Assembly: GCA_016200135.1 (NCBI GenBank)
Contig: JACQFI010000008.1
Coordinates: 71,968 to 135,967 of the forward strand
From: Planctomycetota bacterium
GTDB lineage: Bacteria > Planctomycetota > SZUA-567 > H5-PLA8
Reading direction: 5' to 3'
DNA: 64,000 nucleotides
A model generated the notes under the pieces. The model did no database searches. It had not been told where the DNA came from and saw nothing but the letters and a program-made list of their open reading frames with translations. The position numbers and the translations under genes were made by a program. Shown one piece after another: positions 19,557 through 27,524 of the stretch; the first letter of the stretch is position 1; every line of letters starts with the position of its first letter.

Positions 19557-19712
19557 ATGGGCATGAAGGAATTTATGCAGGCAACGCGCCCCACGCAGGC
19601 GGAGTTGGACGCCTGCGACCGTTTCCCGTGGCTGCTGCTGTGGGGCGGGCTCTTTGTGTTGGTGGTTGGCGCGGCCGGGCTCTACTGCCACGCGCACGGC
19701 ATCCGGTTTTAG
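19557..19712 (+). CDS. Small single-pass membrane protein
   Basis: 51 residues: a polar N-terminus (MGMKEFMQATRPTQAELDAC), then one helix (FPWLLLWGGLFVLVVGAAGL) and a short tail YCHAHGIRF. GGGAGG lies 9 bases before the ATG. Size and position in a phage-like element would fit a holin-type or superinfection-exclusion protein, but the sequence alone does not decide. Confidence 0.5.
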   Translation: MGMKEFMQATRPTQAELDACDRFPWLLLWGGLFVLVVGAAGLYCHAHGIRF

Positions 19713-19724
19713 AGGGCCTGCGCC

Positions 19725-19934
19725 ATGAACCCCGTAGCAGCACCCCGCACGAAGGACGGCGCGGCGTTTCTGGCGCGGTTCCGGCTGGTGTGCCTGTGCT
19801 GCGGGGTGGAGTTCTACGCGCTGGGCCAGCCGCGGCACTGCTCGCCCGCCTGCGACCGGCGCAGCCGACAGCGCCCGGCCATGCTCCAAGGCCCGGACGC
19901 GTCCGCGCCGGCGCGCTTCCGGTCCACGGCGTGA
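19725..19934 (+). CDS. Small Cys-rich (zinc-finger-like) protein
   Basis: 69 residues with a compact Cys cluster: LVCLCCGVEFYALGQPRHCS, PACDRRSRQR. The spacing C-x-C-C ... C-x3-C plus His suggests a zinc ribbon. The remainder is basic and low complexity. It follows the membrane peptide gene by 12 bases. Function unknown; DNA binding is the usual role for such modules. Confidence 0.5.
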   Translation: MNPVAAPRTKDGAAFLARFRLVCLCCGVEFYALGQPRHCSPACDRRSRQRPAMLQGPDASAPARFRSTA

Positions 19935-19951
19935 AGCGGCCCACATTCCCC

Positions 19952-19980
19952 TTGACACAGTACGCTAATAGCGTATCTTT
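19952..19980 (+). promoter_or_regulatory. Promoter and palindromic operator of the toxin-antitoxin pair
   Basis: The -35 TTGACA (19,952-19,957) is followed by a perfect palindrome TACGCT-AAT-AGCGTA (19,961-19,975) filling the spacer, and an AT-rich -10 (TATCTT). Binding of the Xre antitoxin here would block the promoter, the usual autoregulation. Confidence 0.7.
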
Positions 19981-19998
19981 CCTATCGGGGAACGGCGC

Positions 19999-20316
19999 AT
20001 GCTCTTCGACGAAACCAAAAGCTTTACGCGTTGGGTGTGCGCGGAGTTGGGCGACGAAGAGTATCGGTCGTTTCAGAACAGGCTCGAAGCGGACCCCATG
20101 GCCGGCGACCTCATCCGGGGCGGTGGTGGGATTCGCAAGGTTCGGATTGCCCTGCGTGGCCGTGGGAAGCGCGGCGGCGCTCGGGTGATCTACTACTACG
20201 CCAAGAGCCACCACCAGATTGCGCTCTTGTACGCCTACAATAAGAACGTGGCCGGCGATCTCACGCCGGAACAGGTAAAGATTCTGCGCAGGCTTGTTGA
20301 GGAGGAATACCCATGA
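19999..20316 (+). CDS. RelE/HigB-type toxin
   Basis: 105 residues with the RelE/HigB core: FDETKSFTRWVCAELGDEEY, RGGGGIRKVRIALRGRGKRG, GARVIYYYAKSHHQIALLYA and YNKNVAGDLTPEQVKILRRL. Members cleave mRNA on the ribosome. The toxin gene comes first and overlaps the antitoxin start by 4 bases, the HigBA order. It probably stabilises the element in the host. Confidence 0.85.
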   Translation: MLFDETKSFTRWVCAELGDEEYRSFQNRLEADPMAGDLIRGGGGIRKVRIALRGRGKRGGARVIYYYAKSHHQIALLYAYNKNVAGDLTPEQVKILRRLVEEEYP

Positions 20317-20618
20317 AAGAAGACGCGTTCAAGGAACTCTGCCAGGCGGTGCGCGAGGGCGGCCGTATCCTGCGCGGTGCTCAGAAGCCCTCGCGCCGCT
20401 TCGTGGTTTCCGCCACCAACATCCAGGCCACGCGTAAGCGTATGCGCCTGACGCAGGCGCGCTTCGCTCACTTGTTGGGCGTGCCCACGTCCACCCTTCG
20501 CAATTGGGAGCAGGGCCGCACCGATCCGGACGGGCCGGCAAAAGCCCTACTTACTGTTGTTGAGAGGGAACCGCGGGCCGTGTTGCGCGCCCTTCATCCT
20601 GAAGAAGCGCGGGTTTAG
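20313..20618 (+). CDS. HigA/NadS-type Xre-family antitoxin
   Basis: 101 residues. An HTH_3 domain lies in the middle: ATRKRMRLTQARFAHLLGVP, TSTLRNWEQGRTDPDGPAKA. This is the classic antitoxin placed after a RelE-like toxin. It presumably neutralises the 105-aa toxin and represses the promoter at 19,952 through the TACGCT palindrome. Confidence 0.88.
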   Translation: MKEDAFKELCQAVREGGRILRGAQKPSRRFVVSATNIQATRKRMRLTQARFAHLLGVPTSTLRNWEQGRTDPDGPAKALLTVVEREPRAVLRALHPEEARV

Positions 20619-20627
20619 GGTTGCCGT

Positions 20628-21167
20628 TTACCTGCTCGGCTGCTCGATCGCGCCCCACTTGATTTCACCGTCTACGCCCGCCACACCTTGCAGGCCATAC
20701 GTGCCGTCGGCCTGGTGCGCGGTGAGGCGGAATGAAAACTCCACGTCGCGCTGCGGGTCGAAGTCCACGCCGTTCTCGGCGGCCAGGAGCCGCGCCTTTT
20801 CCACGTGCCAAAGGATGTCCGGCAGGATCCCGGCCGGGCGACCGCTCTTGGCCTCGGCGCGCCATTCGTGCAAGAAGCTCCCCTGTATGTCGGCCAGGGT
20901 GAGTTGGTGGATTTTCTCCGGCCCCTCCCGGTAGATCATGTAGAAAACGTGGAGCGGCTTGTCCTTGGGGTTGGTTCGAAAGACCGCTTTTACGGTTATC
21001 TCTCCCGGCCAGGTCGAGGTAGGGGCTTGAAGGGCAGCCAGGGTCAGCTCGTGCCGGACCAGTGCCCACTCGGTTTCACGTGGCTGCGCCGGTCTTGATG
21101 CCGGCGCGGGCGCGGTGCCGCACCCAAGGAGACAGGCGAATAGGGACACCGCGAGAAACTGGCGCAT
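20628..21167 (-). CDS. Lipoprotein, unknown function
   Basis: 179 residues. The signal peptide MRQFLAVSLFACLLGCGTAP has the lipobox LLGC. The mature part is a mixed domain (YREGPEKIHQLTLADIQGSF, VEFSFRLTAHQADGTYGLQG) that may be beta-rich. GGAGGG precedes the ATG at 21,167; the longer in-frame extension is non-coding. It is convergent with the antitoxin gene. In the element it could alter the host surface, for example exclusion of other phages, but this is speculation. Confidence 0.65.
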   Translation of the reverse strand: MRQFLAVSLFACLLGCGTAPAPASRPAQPRETEWALVRHELTLAALQAPTSTWPGEITVKAVFRTNPKDKPLHVFYMIYREGPEKIHQLTLADIQGSFLHEWRAEAKSGRPAGILPDILWHVEKARLLAAENGVDFDPQRDVEFSFRLTAHQADGTYGLQGVAGVDGEIKWGAIEQPSR

Positions 21168-21201
21168 CGGAAACCCTCCGGTTTTGGTGGCACGCCTTGC
21201 A

Positions 21202-21483
21202 CTATACGATGCACGTGCAATCACTACGTGCAGGCACACCCAACCAAAAGTCCTGCACTTTACGATCCTCGCCGCCGGGCTGCACCCCTGCGCCTTGCCC
21301 GGTTCCTTCGCGCCTGGGCGCGTCTTGGGGCGCGGGGGTGGGTCTGGTGGGGTCGCGTGGAGAAACGCGCCCATATCGCAACGGCTGCGGCTGGGTGCAG
21401 CCCGCGCACCTGGGCAACGGGTTCCGGCGCGCAAGCAAAGCGCCGCACACGTGGCAATGATGAAGTCTGAGCGTTGGGGGCAT
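21202..21483 (-). CDS. Possible small zinc-ribbon protein
   Basis: 93 residues. The only sign of reality is HCHVCGALLARRNPLPRCAG, a C-x2-C-x13-C-x2-C zinc-ribbon pattern near the N-terminus, plus GGGAG 6 bases before the ATG. The C-terminal part is Pro/Arg-rich and may not be meaningful. If it is not a gene, this 334-base gap is non-coding. Confidence 0.35.
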   Translation of the reverse strand: MPPTLRLHHCHVCGALLARRNPLPRCAGCTQPQPLRYGRVSPRDPTRPTPAPQDAPRREGTGQGAGVQPGGEDRKVQDFWLGVPARSDCTCIV

Positions 21484-21501
21484 CGGGGCTCCCGGGGACC
21501 G

Positions 21502-21807
21502 TCAGTTCTTTTGGGCGTGCCTGCTCAAGATCCCGCTCGCCCGCTCCTCGCTGGCGGTGGCGTCGGCCTTCCGGTCCGCTCGAAGCAAGAGCCGGGCGTG
21601 TGCTTTGAGCAGCTCCGCCAATAACAGGGATTCGCCGCCCTGCGTGATCTCGGTCAGTTTCACGGCAGAGAAGTACGCCTGATCGGCCATGCACAGGAAC
21701 CCTTGGGCCTCGTAGTCCTTGGCGGCTTTTCGGAACTCGTCCACGGCCTTTGCGACGGCGCGGTACGCGGCCCGGTTGTGCTTGTTGCTGAACGCCTGTT
21801 CGGCCAC
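21502..21807 (-). CDS. Small helical protein downstream of the giant protein gene
   Basis: 101 residues from a GTG at 21,807 with GGGAGG upstream, starting 5 bases after the stop of the 1,891-aa gene. Entirely helical: AEQAFSNKHNRAAYRAVAKA, VDEFRKAAKDYEAQGFLCMA and LLLAELLKAHARLLLRADRK. Spacing indicates translational coupling. It may be a small TPR-like or coiled-coil partner or chaperone of the large protein. A longer frame reading upstream overlaps the giant gene and is rejected. Confidence 0.65.
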   Translation of the reverse strand: MAEQAFSNKHNRAAYRAVAKAVDEFRKAAKDYEAQGFLCMADQAYFSAVKLTEITQGGESLLLAELLKAHARLLLRADRKADATASEERASGILSRHAQKN

Positions 21808-21811
21808 TCGC

Positions 21812-24800
21812 CTACCTCCCCAAGAGCGCCGCGACTTCGGGCGGCAATGCAGCCGGCGCGGACCGGGACGCGTTCTTCTTCTGCTGGGCTTCCCTGTGCA
21901 GGCGCGCCATGCCCGCCCGGTAGGCGGCCTCCAACTCGCCGTCGCTTCCGCCGCCCGCGTCGAACACGGCTTGAACCTCCGGCAGGTTGGCCGCGCCTGA
22001 AGGTCTGGCCGGTGCGTTCCGGTGCGTCTTTCCCTTGGCGCCTTGCGCCGGGGCTTTCTTGGCCGGCTTGGTCGCGTCAAGAAGCGCTTGGATCTCCGGC
22101 AGTTCGGCCGCGCCTTTGCCGGTGTCGGTGAGGGAGAACCGTTCCGGGGCCTTGTAGCCGGAGACCAGCCCTTGCCGTTCCAGTTCCTTCAACTGCTCGA
22201 TAGCCGCATCCCGCTTCTGCAGCTCGGCTTCGCGGGCGGTGTCCACGCTCACGATCCGCGAGCCCGTGAGCAGGTTCGCCAGGACCTCGCCGCCGCCCTT
22301 GGCGTCGTCGGCCGCCCGGCTGGCCGTGTTGGAGATCCGCGACACGGGCGAATTGCGCAGCGCGTACAGCGCGTACGGGTCCATCTCGTAGCGCGTGGTC
22401 CCGTTCTTGTTCTGGATCGCGTGCGCACCCAAGGCGGCCTGGACTTCGGGCGGCAGTTCCTCCGCCCAATGCGGGGCCTTCCGCAGGTCGCTAATATCCT
22501 TGTCGAGGTACAGGTCTTTGTTCGTCGCCAGCTCAATGGGAACTTTCAACAGCGGGTTCAGGTGCGCGCCCAGCTTGGCAAGCCCGCGTCCAAGCCCGCC
22601 CGTGAATCCCTCGAACGGTTCGAAGGCGGCCTCAACGGGCGTATCCAGGCCGGCCAGGACCATGGGCTTACCCTCGTCGTCCTTCCCGAGGGGCACGGCG
22701 ATTCCCTCGCCCGCCCATGCAGGCATGGGGTTGGGCTTGCCGGGCGTCTGCGCCAGGTGCGCGTACGGGACCAGCTTCCGGGTGTCGGTCAGCGCCGTCT
22801 CGAGTACGCGGGGGATCACGTTCCGCACGTACCCGTAAAAGAAGACCATGCGCCGGGCAAAGTTCCGCTCGAAGTCCGAGAGGTTCTTGCCGGAGTAGTC
22901 GAAGAGGGCGCGGTTGACTTTCTCCACCGCGGCCTTGGGTGAAAAGCCCTGTTGCACAAAGTACGTGTACGCGCCCCAGCGGTCAGCGTTCTCCAGCCCT
23001 TCGCCGGTGGCGTTCTTCAACAGCTCGGGCGTACCCGAAAGCAGCGCGCCGGGGGCCTGCGCGAGCGCTGCACTGACGCGCTCGCCGGCCTGGATCGCCC
23101 GGTTGTTGGGGTCCAAGGGGTTGAAGCTGCCTTTCGACTGCGGGCGGCCCACCTGGTCCAACAGGTCCTCGTAGAATCCGCCGGTGCCCATGCCGGCCTT
23201 CACGCCTTCATTGATGAGCTGCTGCCGGTTCAGGGTGCGGCCGTCGCCCAGCGTGACTTGGAAATCTTTCCCGGCCACGAGCTGCTGCCCGATCCGGTAG
23301 TGCTCGCCGGTGGTTGGAACGTCCTCGAACATGAGCGCCTGCAGCCGGTTCCCGATGTGGTTCCGAACGTGGAAGGCCGGAAACATGCGCGTAAGGTACG
23401 ATTTGTATAGGCGCGTGATGCCGTCGTACCACGCCAGGACCGGCGAGACCTCTTCGGGGTTCGTCATTTTGCGGTAGGTCTTGGCCGCGGCCTGCGCCAG
23501 CTCGGGCGAGTCGAAACCCACCATAGCCGCCGGCCGGCTTGCGTTGATCTCGGGGACGGTGAACACGCGCCGGCCTTCGGACTCCACGGCCTCGATGCCG
23601 GGCATCCCGCGCACGGGCGCGCCGCGCTCCACCGCGCCGATCTCGAAGCCCGCGCCGCCCTTCACCAGCTCGCCCACGAAATCCGCCTGGGCGCGCACCT
23701 GAACGTGCCGCATCTGCCGGGCATACAAGAGCCGCTGGGGGTTCTCGGAAAAGACCGGCTGCATGCCGATCTGCCGGAACGCGTCGTTGATCTCCGACAC
23801 CCCAAGGCCCTTGTAGGCGCGCTCGACCATCGAAGGGTTGAACGTGCGCGCCAGGTACTCGTTGGAGAGTCCCACTTTCTCCAGCATCTTGCGCACTTCG
23901 GGGTCCATCTGCGCCAGGCGCGCCGCGTCGGTGGGCGCCGCGCCCGCCCTGAAGTCGATGGGCGGCAGGCCCTTGGCGGCGCGCTTCTGGTTGAGGACCT
24001 CGTGGAGCTGCGCGGCCAGGGCCGGGTCCTTGTACACTTCCTGAAACGTCTCTTTTGCCTCGGGCGCGGAAAGGTGCAGCGCGTAGCCCAGCCCGCCCTC
24101 GCTCGAAAGCTTCGTGGCCCCGGCAACCTGGCGCTCGAACTCGCTGAGCGCGTCGTGGTGCGCGTGCCAGGCTTCCACGGCCTGGGCGTACTTCTCGGGC
24201 ACGGCGCCCTTGGCGGTGCGCTCGGCGTACCCAAGAAACTCCCTGCCCTCCTCGGGCGTGAAGCCCGCGAGCTGCTTCATGAGTTCGGCGGTCTTCGCCG
24301 CGGCGTTGGGGTCCATGCCCTTCGGGATCACCGCGCCAGGGTTCTTGACGCCGGCGGCGCGTACCTCCGCCTGCGCGGCCTGCACCGCGCCCGCCGGGCC
24401 TGCGCGCACGCCCTGCAGAACACCCTCGCCGGCCGCGATTCGTTGGGCCTCCGCCAGCGTCTTGCCCTGGTCCACCAGTTCTTGGATGCGGCCCCGGTCC
24501 ACGCCCACTGCCTTGACGCCGGCGGCGATTCCCTTCCGCGGTGGAGCTGGCGGCGCCGTGCGCATGGCCTCGTCCAGCGTGGGCCGGCCTTCGGTTGCGC
24601 GCAACGCCTTGGCCTCGCGCTCGAACAGGTCCCCAAGCTGCGCCTGGATCTCCGGCGTGGGTGCTTCGGGGCGCATGGCCGTGACGCGCCCGCGGGCCTC
24701 GGCGCGCACGCGCCCGGCTTCCTGGGCAGCCAACGCCTGAACGTCCGGCGGCAGGTCCTTCTCGAGCTCGAACGCCTTGAACGGGTCCAAGCCGGCCTGG

Positions 24801-27487
24801 CCGCGCCCGGCTTCCTGCACTTCCTGGTTGAGGGCCCCCAAGTGCGCCTGGACTTCGGGCGGCAGGCTGCGGTTTTCCGCGTTGCCAAGGACGTTTTGGA
24901 GTTCCTGGTCCGTCATGCGCCCGGCGCGCTTCCCGATCCGCGCCGCGGGTTCCTCGCTCGCGCCCGGAATACCCGGAACGCCTGCGCCGGCACGCTGGAT
25001 CGGCACGCCCTTGTCCTTCGGCACGAGGCTCTCTGGTACCTCGATGGGGAAACCGTCCTTCAGCTTCACGCGCCCGGGCGTCTCGGCCGGCTGGACGGTG
25101 AAGACGTCGCCCCCCAAGCGGAGTTTGTCGCCGGGGACCAGCTCCGCCGCGTCCGCGCTCACGAACTCCACCGATTTGAAGCCGGGCAGCGCCGCCGCGC
25201 CGTGTTCTTCGATCTGCGGCAGGCCCAGCAACTTCTCCAGGGCCTTCGGCAACGCCTGCGCCTGGCCCACGTGCCCCATGTCCTGCACGCCCCAACCTTG
25301 CATATCCCGCACACGGGCCTTCTTCGCCTCGATATTCATCCCGCGGGGATTGATGTACGCCTCGGGCGGTAGTTCGGTGCTGGCGCGCAGGGCCTCCCGC
25401 GTGTCCGCGCTGCGCTGCATTACGCGGCCCCTGATCTCGGGCGGCAAGAGCGCCGCGTCCAGCGCGTCCACGTCCCGCTGGACGTTCCGCGCCACGCGCT
25501 TGACCGCGCCCTGGGGTACGATGTGCTGCGCGCCGCCGGACTCCTGAACCGTAAACGTGCCGTCGCTGTTCGCGCCCACCACGCGCCCGCGAATGTCGTT
25601 GCGCCGCCGCCCGGCCGTGTCGCCGATCACGTCTTGTGGGGAGAACTCCACGATCTGGCCGGGCTTGGGACGGTAGACCGCGCCCTCCAGGTCGCCGCGG
25701 TCCAAGGCTTGAGCCTTGCGCTCGGCCTCCGCCAGAATCCGCTCCTCGGTGCCCTGCGCCGCTTCCTGAATGGGCTTCATGAGCCGGGCGCGCTCGTTCC
25801 CAAACTGTTCCTTGATGTACTCGGGGTTGTTGGCGCCCGGATAGATCAACTCGCCCTGAGCGTCCGGGATCGGTTCGCCCGTGTGGGGGTCTAAAACGTC
25901 ATGGCGCGGGCCGGGAACCTGCACCACGTCGCCCGTCTCCGGATCCACCAAGCCCTTGGGCCTGACCTCGGCCGCGGCGTGTGGTTCGTTAAGGGCCTCG
26001 TTCCAAAACGGCTCGTCCGCGTGAAGCGCCGCCACGTCGGGCGGCATGGCCGTTGCCGGCGGCCTGGGCGTCGTCTCCTTGACCAGCGCCTCCAACTCTT
26101 GCTGGGCCGCGAGCTGTTCAGGGCTGCCGGGCGGCAGCCGGTTGACCTGTTGCGCGAGATCGCGCTGGCGTTCGATGCTCGCCACGCGGAGATCCTGCGC
26201 GCCTTCGGCAGAACGCCGGGCCTGCTTCGCCGCCTCTTCCTCGGGCGTGCCGCGCACCAACTGGCCGATCTGTTTGATGCCGGGCAGCGCCTGGACGACC
26301 CCGCCCGCCTTCTGAAGCAAGGCGTTCACTTCGGGGAGCCGCAACAGGTCCGCTTGGGGCAGGTTCACCTTCAGCCGGTCGCCAATGAACGGGATCGGCA
26401 GGGGATGGTAAGCGCCGCCCACGCTGAACGTGCTCTCGTGCCCCTGGCGCACGCGCTCCGCGGCGTCCTCGGCCACGCGAGTAACCGCGCCCTCTGGATT
26501 CGCCAGCACTTCGCGGGCGGCCTGGCCCAGCGGCGTCCCGGTCTCTGCGGCGCGCCGGACCAACTCCTCCTCGGGAACCGCCTTCCCGGCGTCGTCCACC
26601 AGCCGGCCAAAGATGGGATGCTCCAGGGCCGCGTGCGCCGCCTCGATCACCCCCGGCGCGACGGCGGGTACCATGCGCTCGCCCTGTAAAAGGTCGCGTA
26701 TAATCGTCGGCCCGGCCTTCACCGCTTTCTGGACGCCTTCCCAAGCGCGCACCGCCTTTTGCGCCTCGTCCAGGTGCGGGGCCAGCTTCGCCGCGGCGCG
26801 GCCGGCGGCCGTCTCCGCCTTCAATCCCAAGAAGCCGGGCAACAGGTTGAGCGGGTCCGCTACGATCTCCGCCCCGAAACCGGCCAGGCCCTTGCCACTG
26901 AGGAACGGCGCGGGCTCGTCCGACTTGTCGAAGAGTCCCCAATTCTCGAGCATCTGCTGCCCGCTCACGCGCTCGCCCGGCTGTCCAGCCAGGACACCGC
27001 GCAGGTACGCGCCGGGCGTGTCGAGCGCGTACCCGATCTTCGATAACAGCCCTTCGTGCTCCTCGGGCTTGGGCGCGGGGAACGGGTTCAACGGGTCCGG
27101 CGCTTCCGGCCTTGGGACCGCCGGCGCGGGCCGGCGTGGCGTCAGCGCCGCGACCACAGGTTCCGGCAACTCATCGGGCCGGTCCCACGGCATCCGGCGC
27201 TTATCGGCCGGCGCGGGTGCGTCGGCGGGAATGAGCCCGGCGCCGGGCTCCCACTTCGAAATACCCAGCTTCACCGCCTCCTGGTCTGCCGCGTCCAGGT
27301 TGTGCCAAACGTCCGAAGGCGGGAACCCGTCTCCGCCGGCGTCGTCCTCGGCAGGCAGGGGCATGGGAAGCGCCCGGCGCCGCCGCGGGCTGGTGGGCAC
27401 GGGCAACGGGGCCGGAACGTCCGGGGCCTCGTCCGCGCCACCATTGAGCGCCGCCACGTCGGGCAACTGGTCCCAAGCAAACGCCAT
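21812..27487 (-). CDS. Giant phage-type protein (internal virion / polyvalent-like) with repeated LPxEVxAL motif
   Basis: 1,891 residues. GGAGG precedes the ATG. The C-terminal half has features typical of large phage ejection or polyvalent proteins: YLTRMFPAFHVRNHIGNRLQ (about residue 1360) and FDYSGKNLSDFERNFARRMV followed by FFYGYVRNVIPRVLE (about 1530). The N-terminal part has helical blocks and hydrophobic stretches. A short motif L-P-[P]-[ED]-[VI]-[QA]-A occurs about a dozen times from the first residues (QLPDVAALNG) to the very end (LPPEVAALLGR). No catalytic motif was identified. Proteins of this kind enter the host with DNA. Here it has no capsid genes beside it. Confidence 0.75.
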   Translation of the reverse strand: MAFAWDQLPDVAALNGGADEAPDVPAPLPVPTSPRRRRALPMPLPAEDDAGGDGFPPSDVWHNLDAADQEAVKLGISKWEPGAGLIPADAPAPADKRRMPWDRPDELPEPVVAALTPRRPAPAVPRPEAPDPLNPFPAPKPEEHEGLLSKIGYALDTPGAYLRGVLAGQPGERVSGQQMLENWGLFDKSDEPAPFLSGKGLAGFGAEIVADPLNLLPGFLGLKAETAAGRAAAKLAPHLDEAQKAVRAWEGVQKAVKAGPTIIRDLLQGERMVPAVAPGVIEAAHAALEHPIFGRLVDDAGKAVPEEELVRRAAETGTPLGQAAREVLANPEGAVTRVAEDAAERVRQGHESTFSVGGAYHPLPIPFIGDRLKVNLPQADLLRLPEVNALLQKAGGVVQALPGIKQIGQLVRGTPEEEAAKQARRSAEGAQDLRVASIERQRDLAQQVNRLPPGSPEQLAAQQELEALVKETTPRPPATAMPPDVAALHADEPFWNEALNEPHAAAEVRPKGLVDPETGDVVQVPGPRHDVLDPHTGEPIPDAQGELIYPGANNPEYIKEQFGNERARLMKPIQEAAQGTEERILAEAERKAQALDRGDLEGAVYRPKPGQIVEFSPQDVIGDTAGRRRNDIRGRVVGANSDGTFTVQESGGAQHIVPQGAVKRVARNVQRDVDALDAALLPPEIRGRVMQRSADTREALRASTELPPEAYINPRGMNIEAKKARVRDMQGWGVQDMGHVGQAQALPKALEKLLGLPQIEEHGAAALPGFKSVEFVSADAAELVPGDKLRLGGDVFTVQPAETPGRVKLKDGFPIEVPESLVPKDKGVPIQRAGAGVPGIPGASEEPAARIGKRAGRMTDQELQNVLGNAENRSLPPEVQAHLGALNQEVQEAGRGQAGLDPFKAFELEKDLPPDVQALAAQEAGRVRAEARGRVTAMRPEAPTPEIQAQLGDLFEREAKALRATEGRPTLDEAMRTAPPAPPRKGIAAGVKAVGVDRGRIQELVDQGKTLAEAQRIAAGEGVLQGVRAGPAGAVQAAQAEVRAAGVKNPGAVIPKGMDPNAAAKTAELMKQLAGFTPEEGREFLGYAERTAKGAVPEKYAQAVEAWHAHHDALSEFERQVAGATKLSSEGGLGYALHLSAPEAKETFQEVYKDPALAAQLHEVLNQKRAAKGLPPIDFRAGAAPTDAARLAQMDPEVRKMLEKVGLSNEYLARTFNPSMVERAYKGLGVSEINDAFRQIGMQPVFSENPQRLLYARQMRHVQVRAQADFVGELVKGGAGFEIGAVERGAPVRGMPGIEAVESEGRRVFTVPEINASRPAAMVGFDSPELAQAAAKTYRKMTNPEEVSPVLAWYDGITRLYKSYLTRMFPAFHVRNHIGNRLQALMFEDVPTTGEHYRIGQQLVAGKDFQVTLGDGRTLNRQQLINEGVKAGMGTGGFYEDLLDQVGRPQSKGSFNPLDPNNRAIQAGERVSAALAQAPGALLSGTPELLKNATGEGLENADRWGAYTYFVQQGFSPKAAVEKVNRALFDYSGKNLSDFERNFARRMVFFYGYVRNVIPRVLETALTDTRKLVPYAHLAQTPGKPNPMPAWAGEGIAVPLGKDDEGKPMVLAGLDTPVEAAFEPFEGFTGGLGRGLAKLGAHLNPLLKVPIELATNKDLYLDKDISDLRKAPHWAEELPPEVQAALGAHAIQNKNGTTRYEMDPYALYALRNSPVSRISNTASRAADDAKGGGEVLANLLTGSRIVSVDTAREAELQKRDAAIEQLKELERQGLVSGYKAPERFSLTDTGKGAAELPEIQALLDATKPAKKAPAQGAKGKTHRNAPARPSGAANLPEVQAVFDAGGGSDGELEAAYRAGMARLHREAQQKKNASRSAPAALPPEVAALLGR

Positions 27488-27524
27488 GAATTACGCCTCC
27501 GCTTCCGGCTCGAACCGCCGCCGG

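Noticed and set aside
23208..25295. 695-residue open frame inside the 1,891-aa gene, same strand, other phase
   Set aside because: Arg/Gly/Ala-rich translation typical of a shifted GC-rich frame; no ribosome site or domain.
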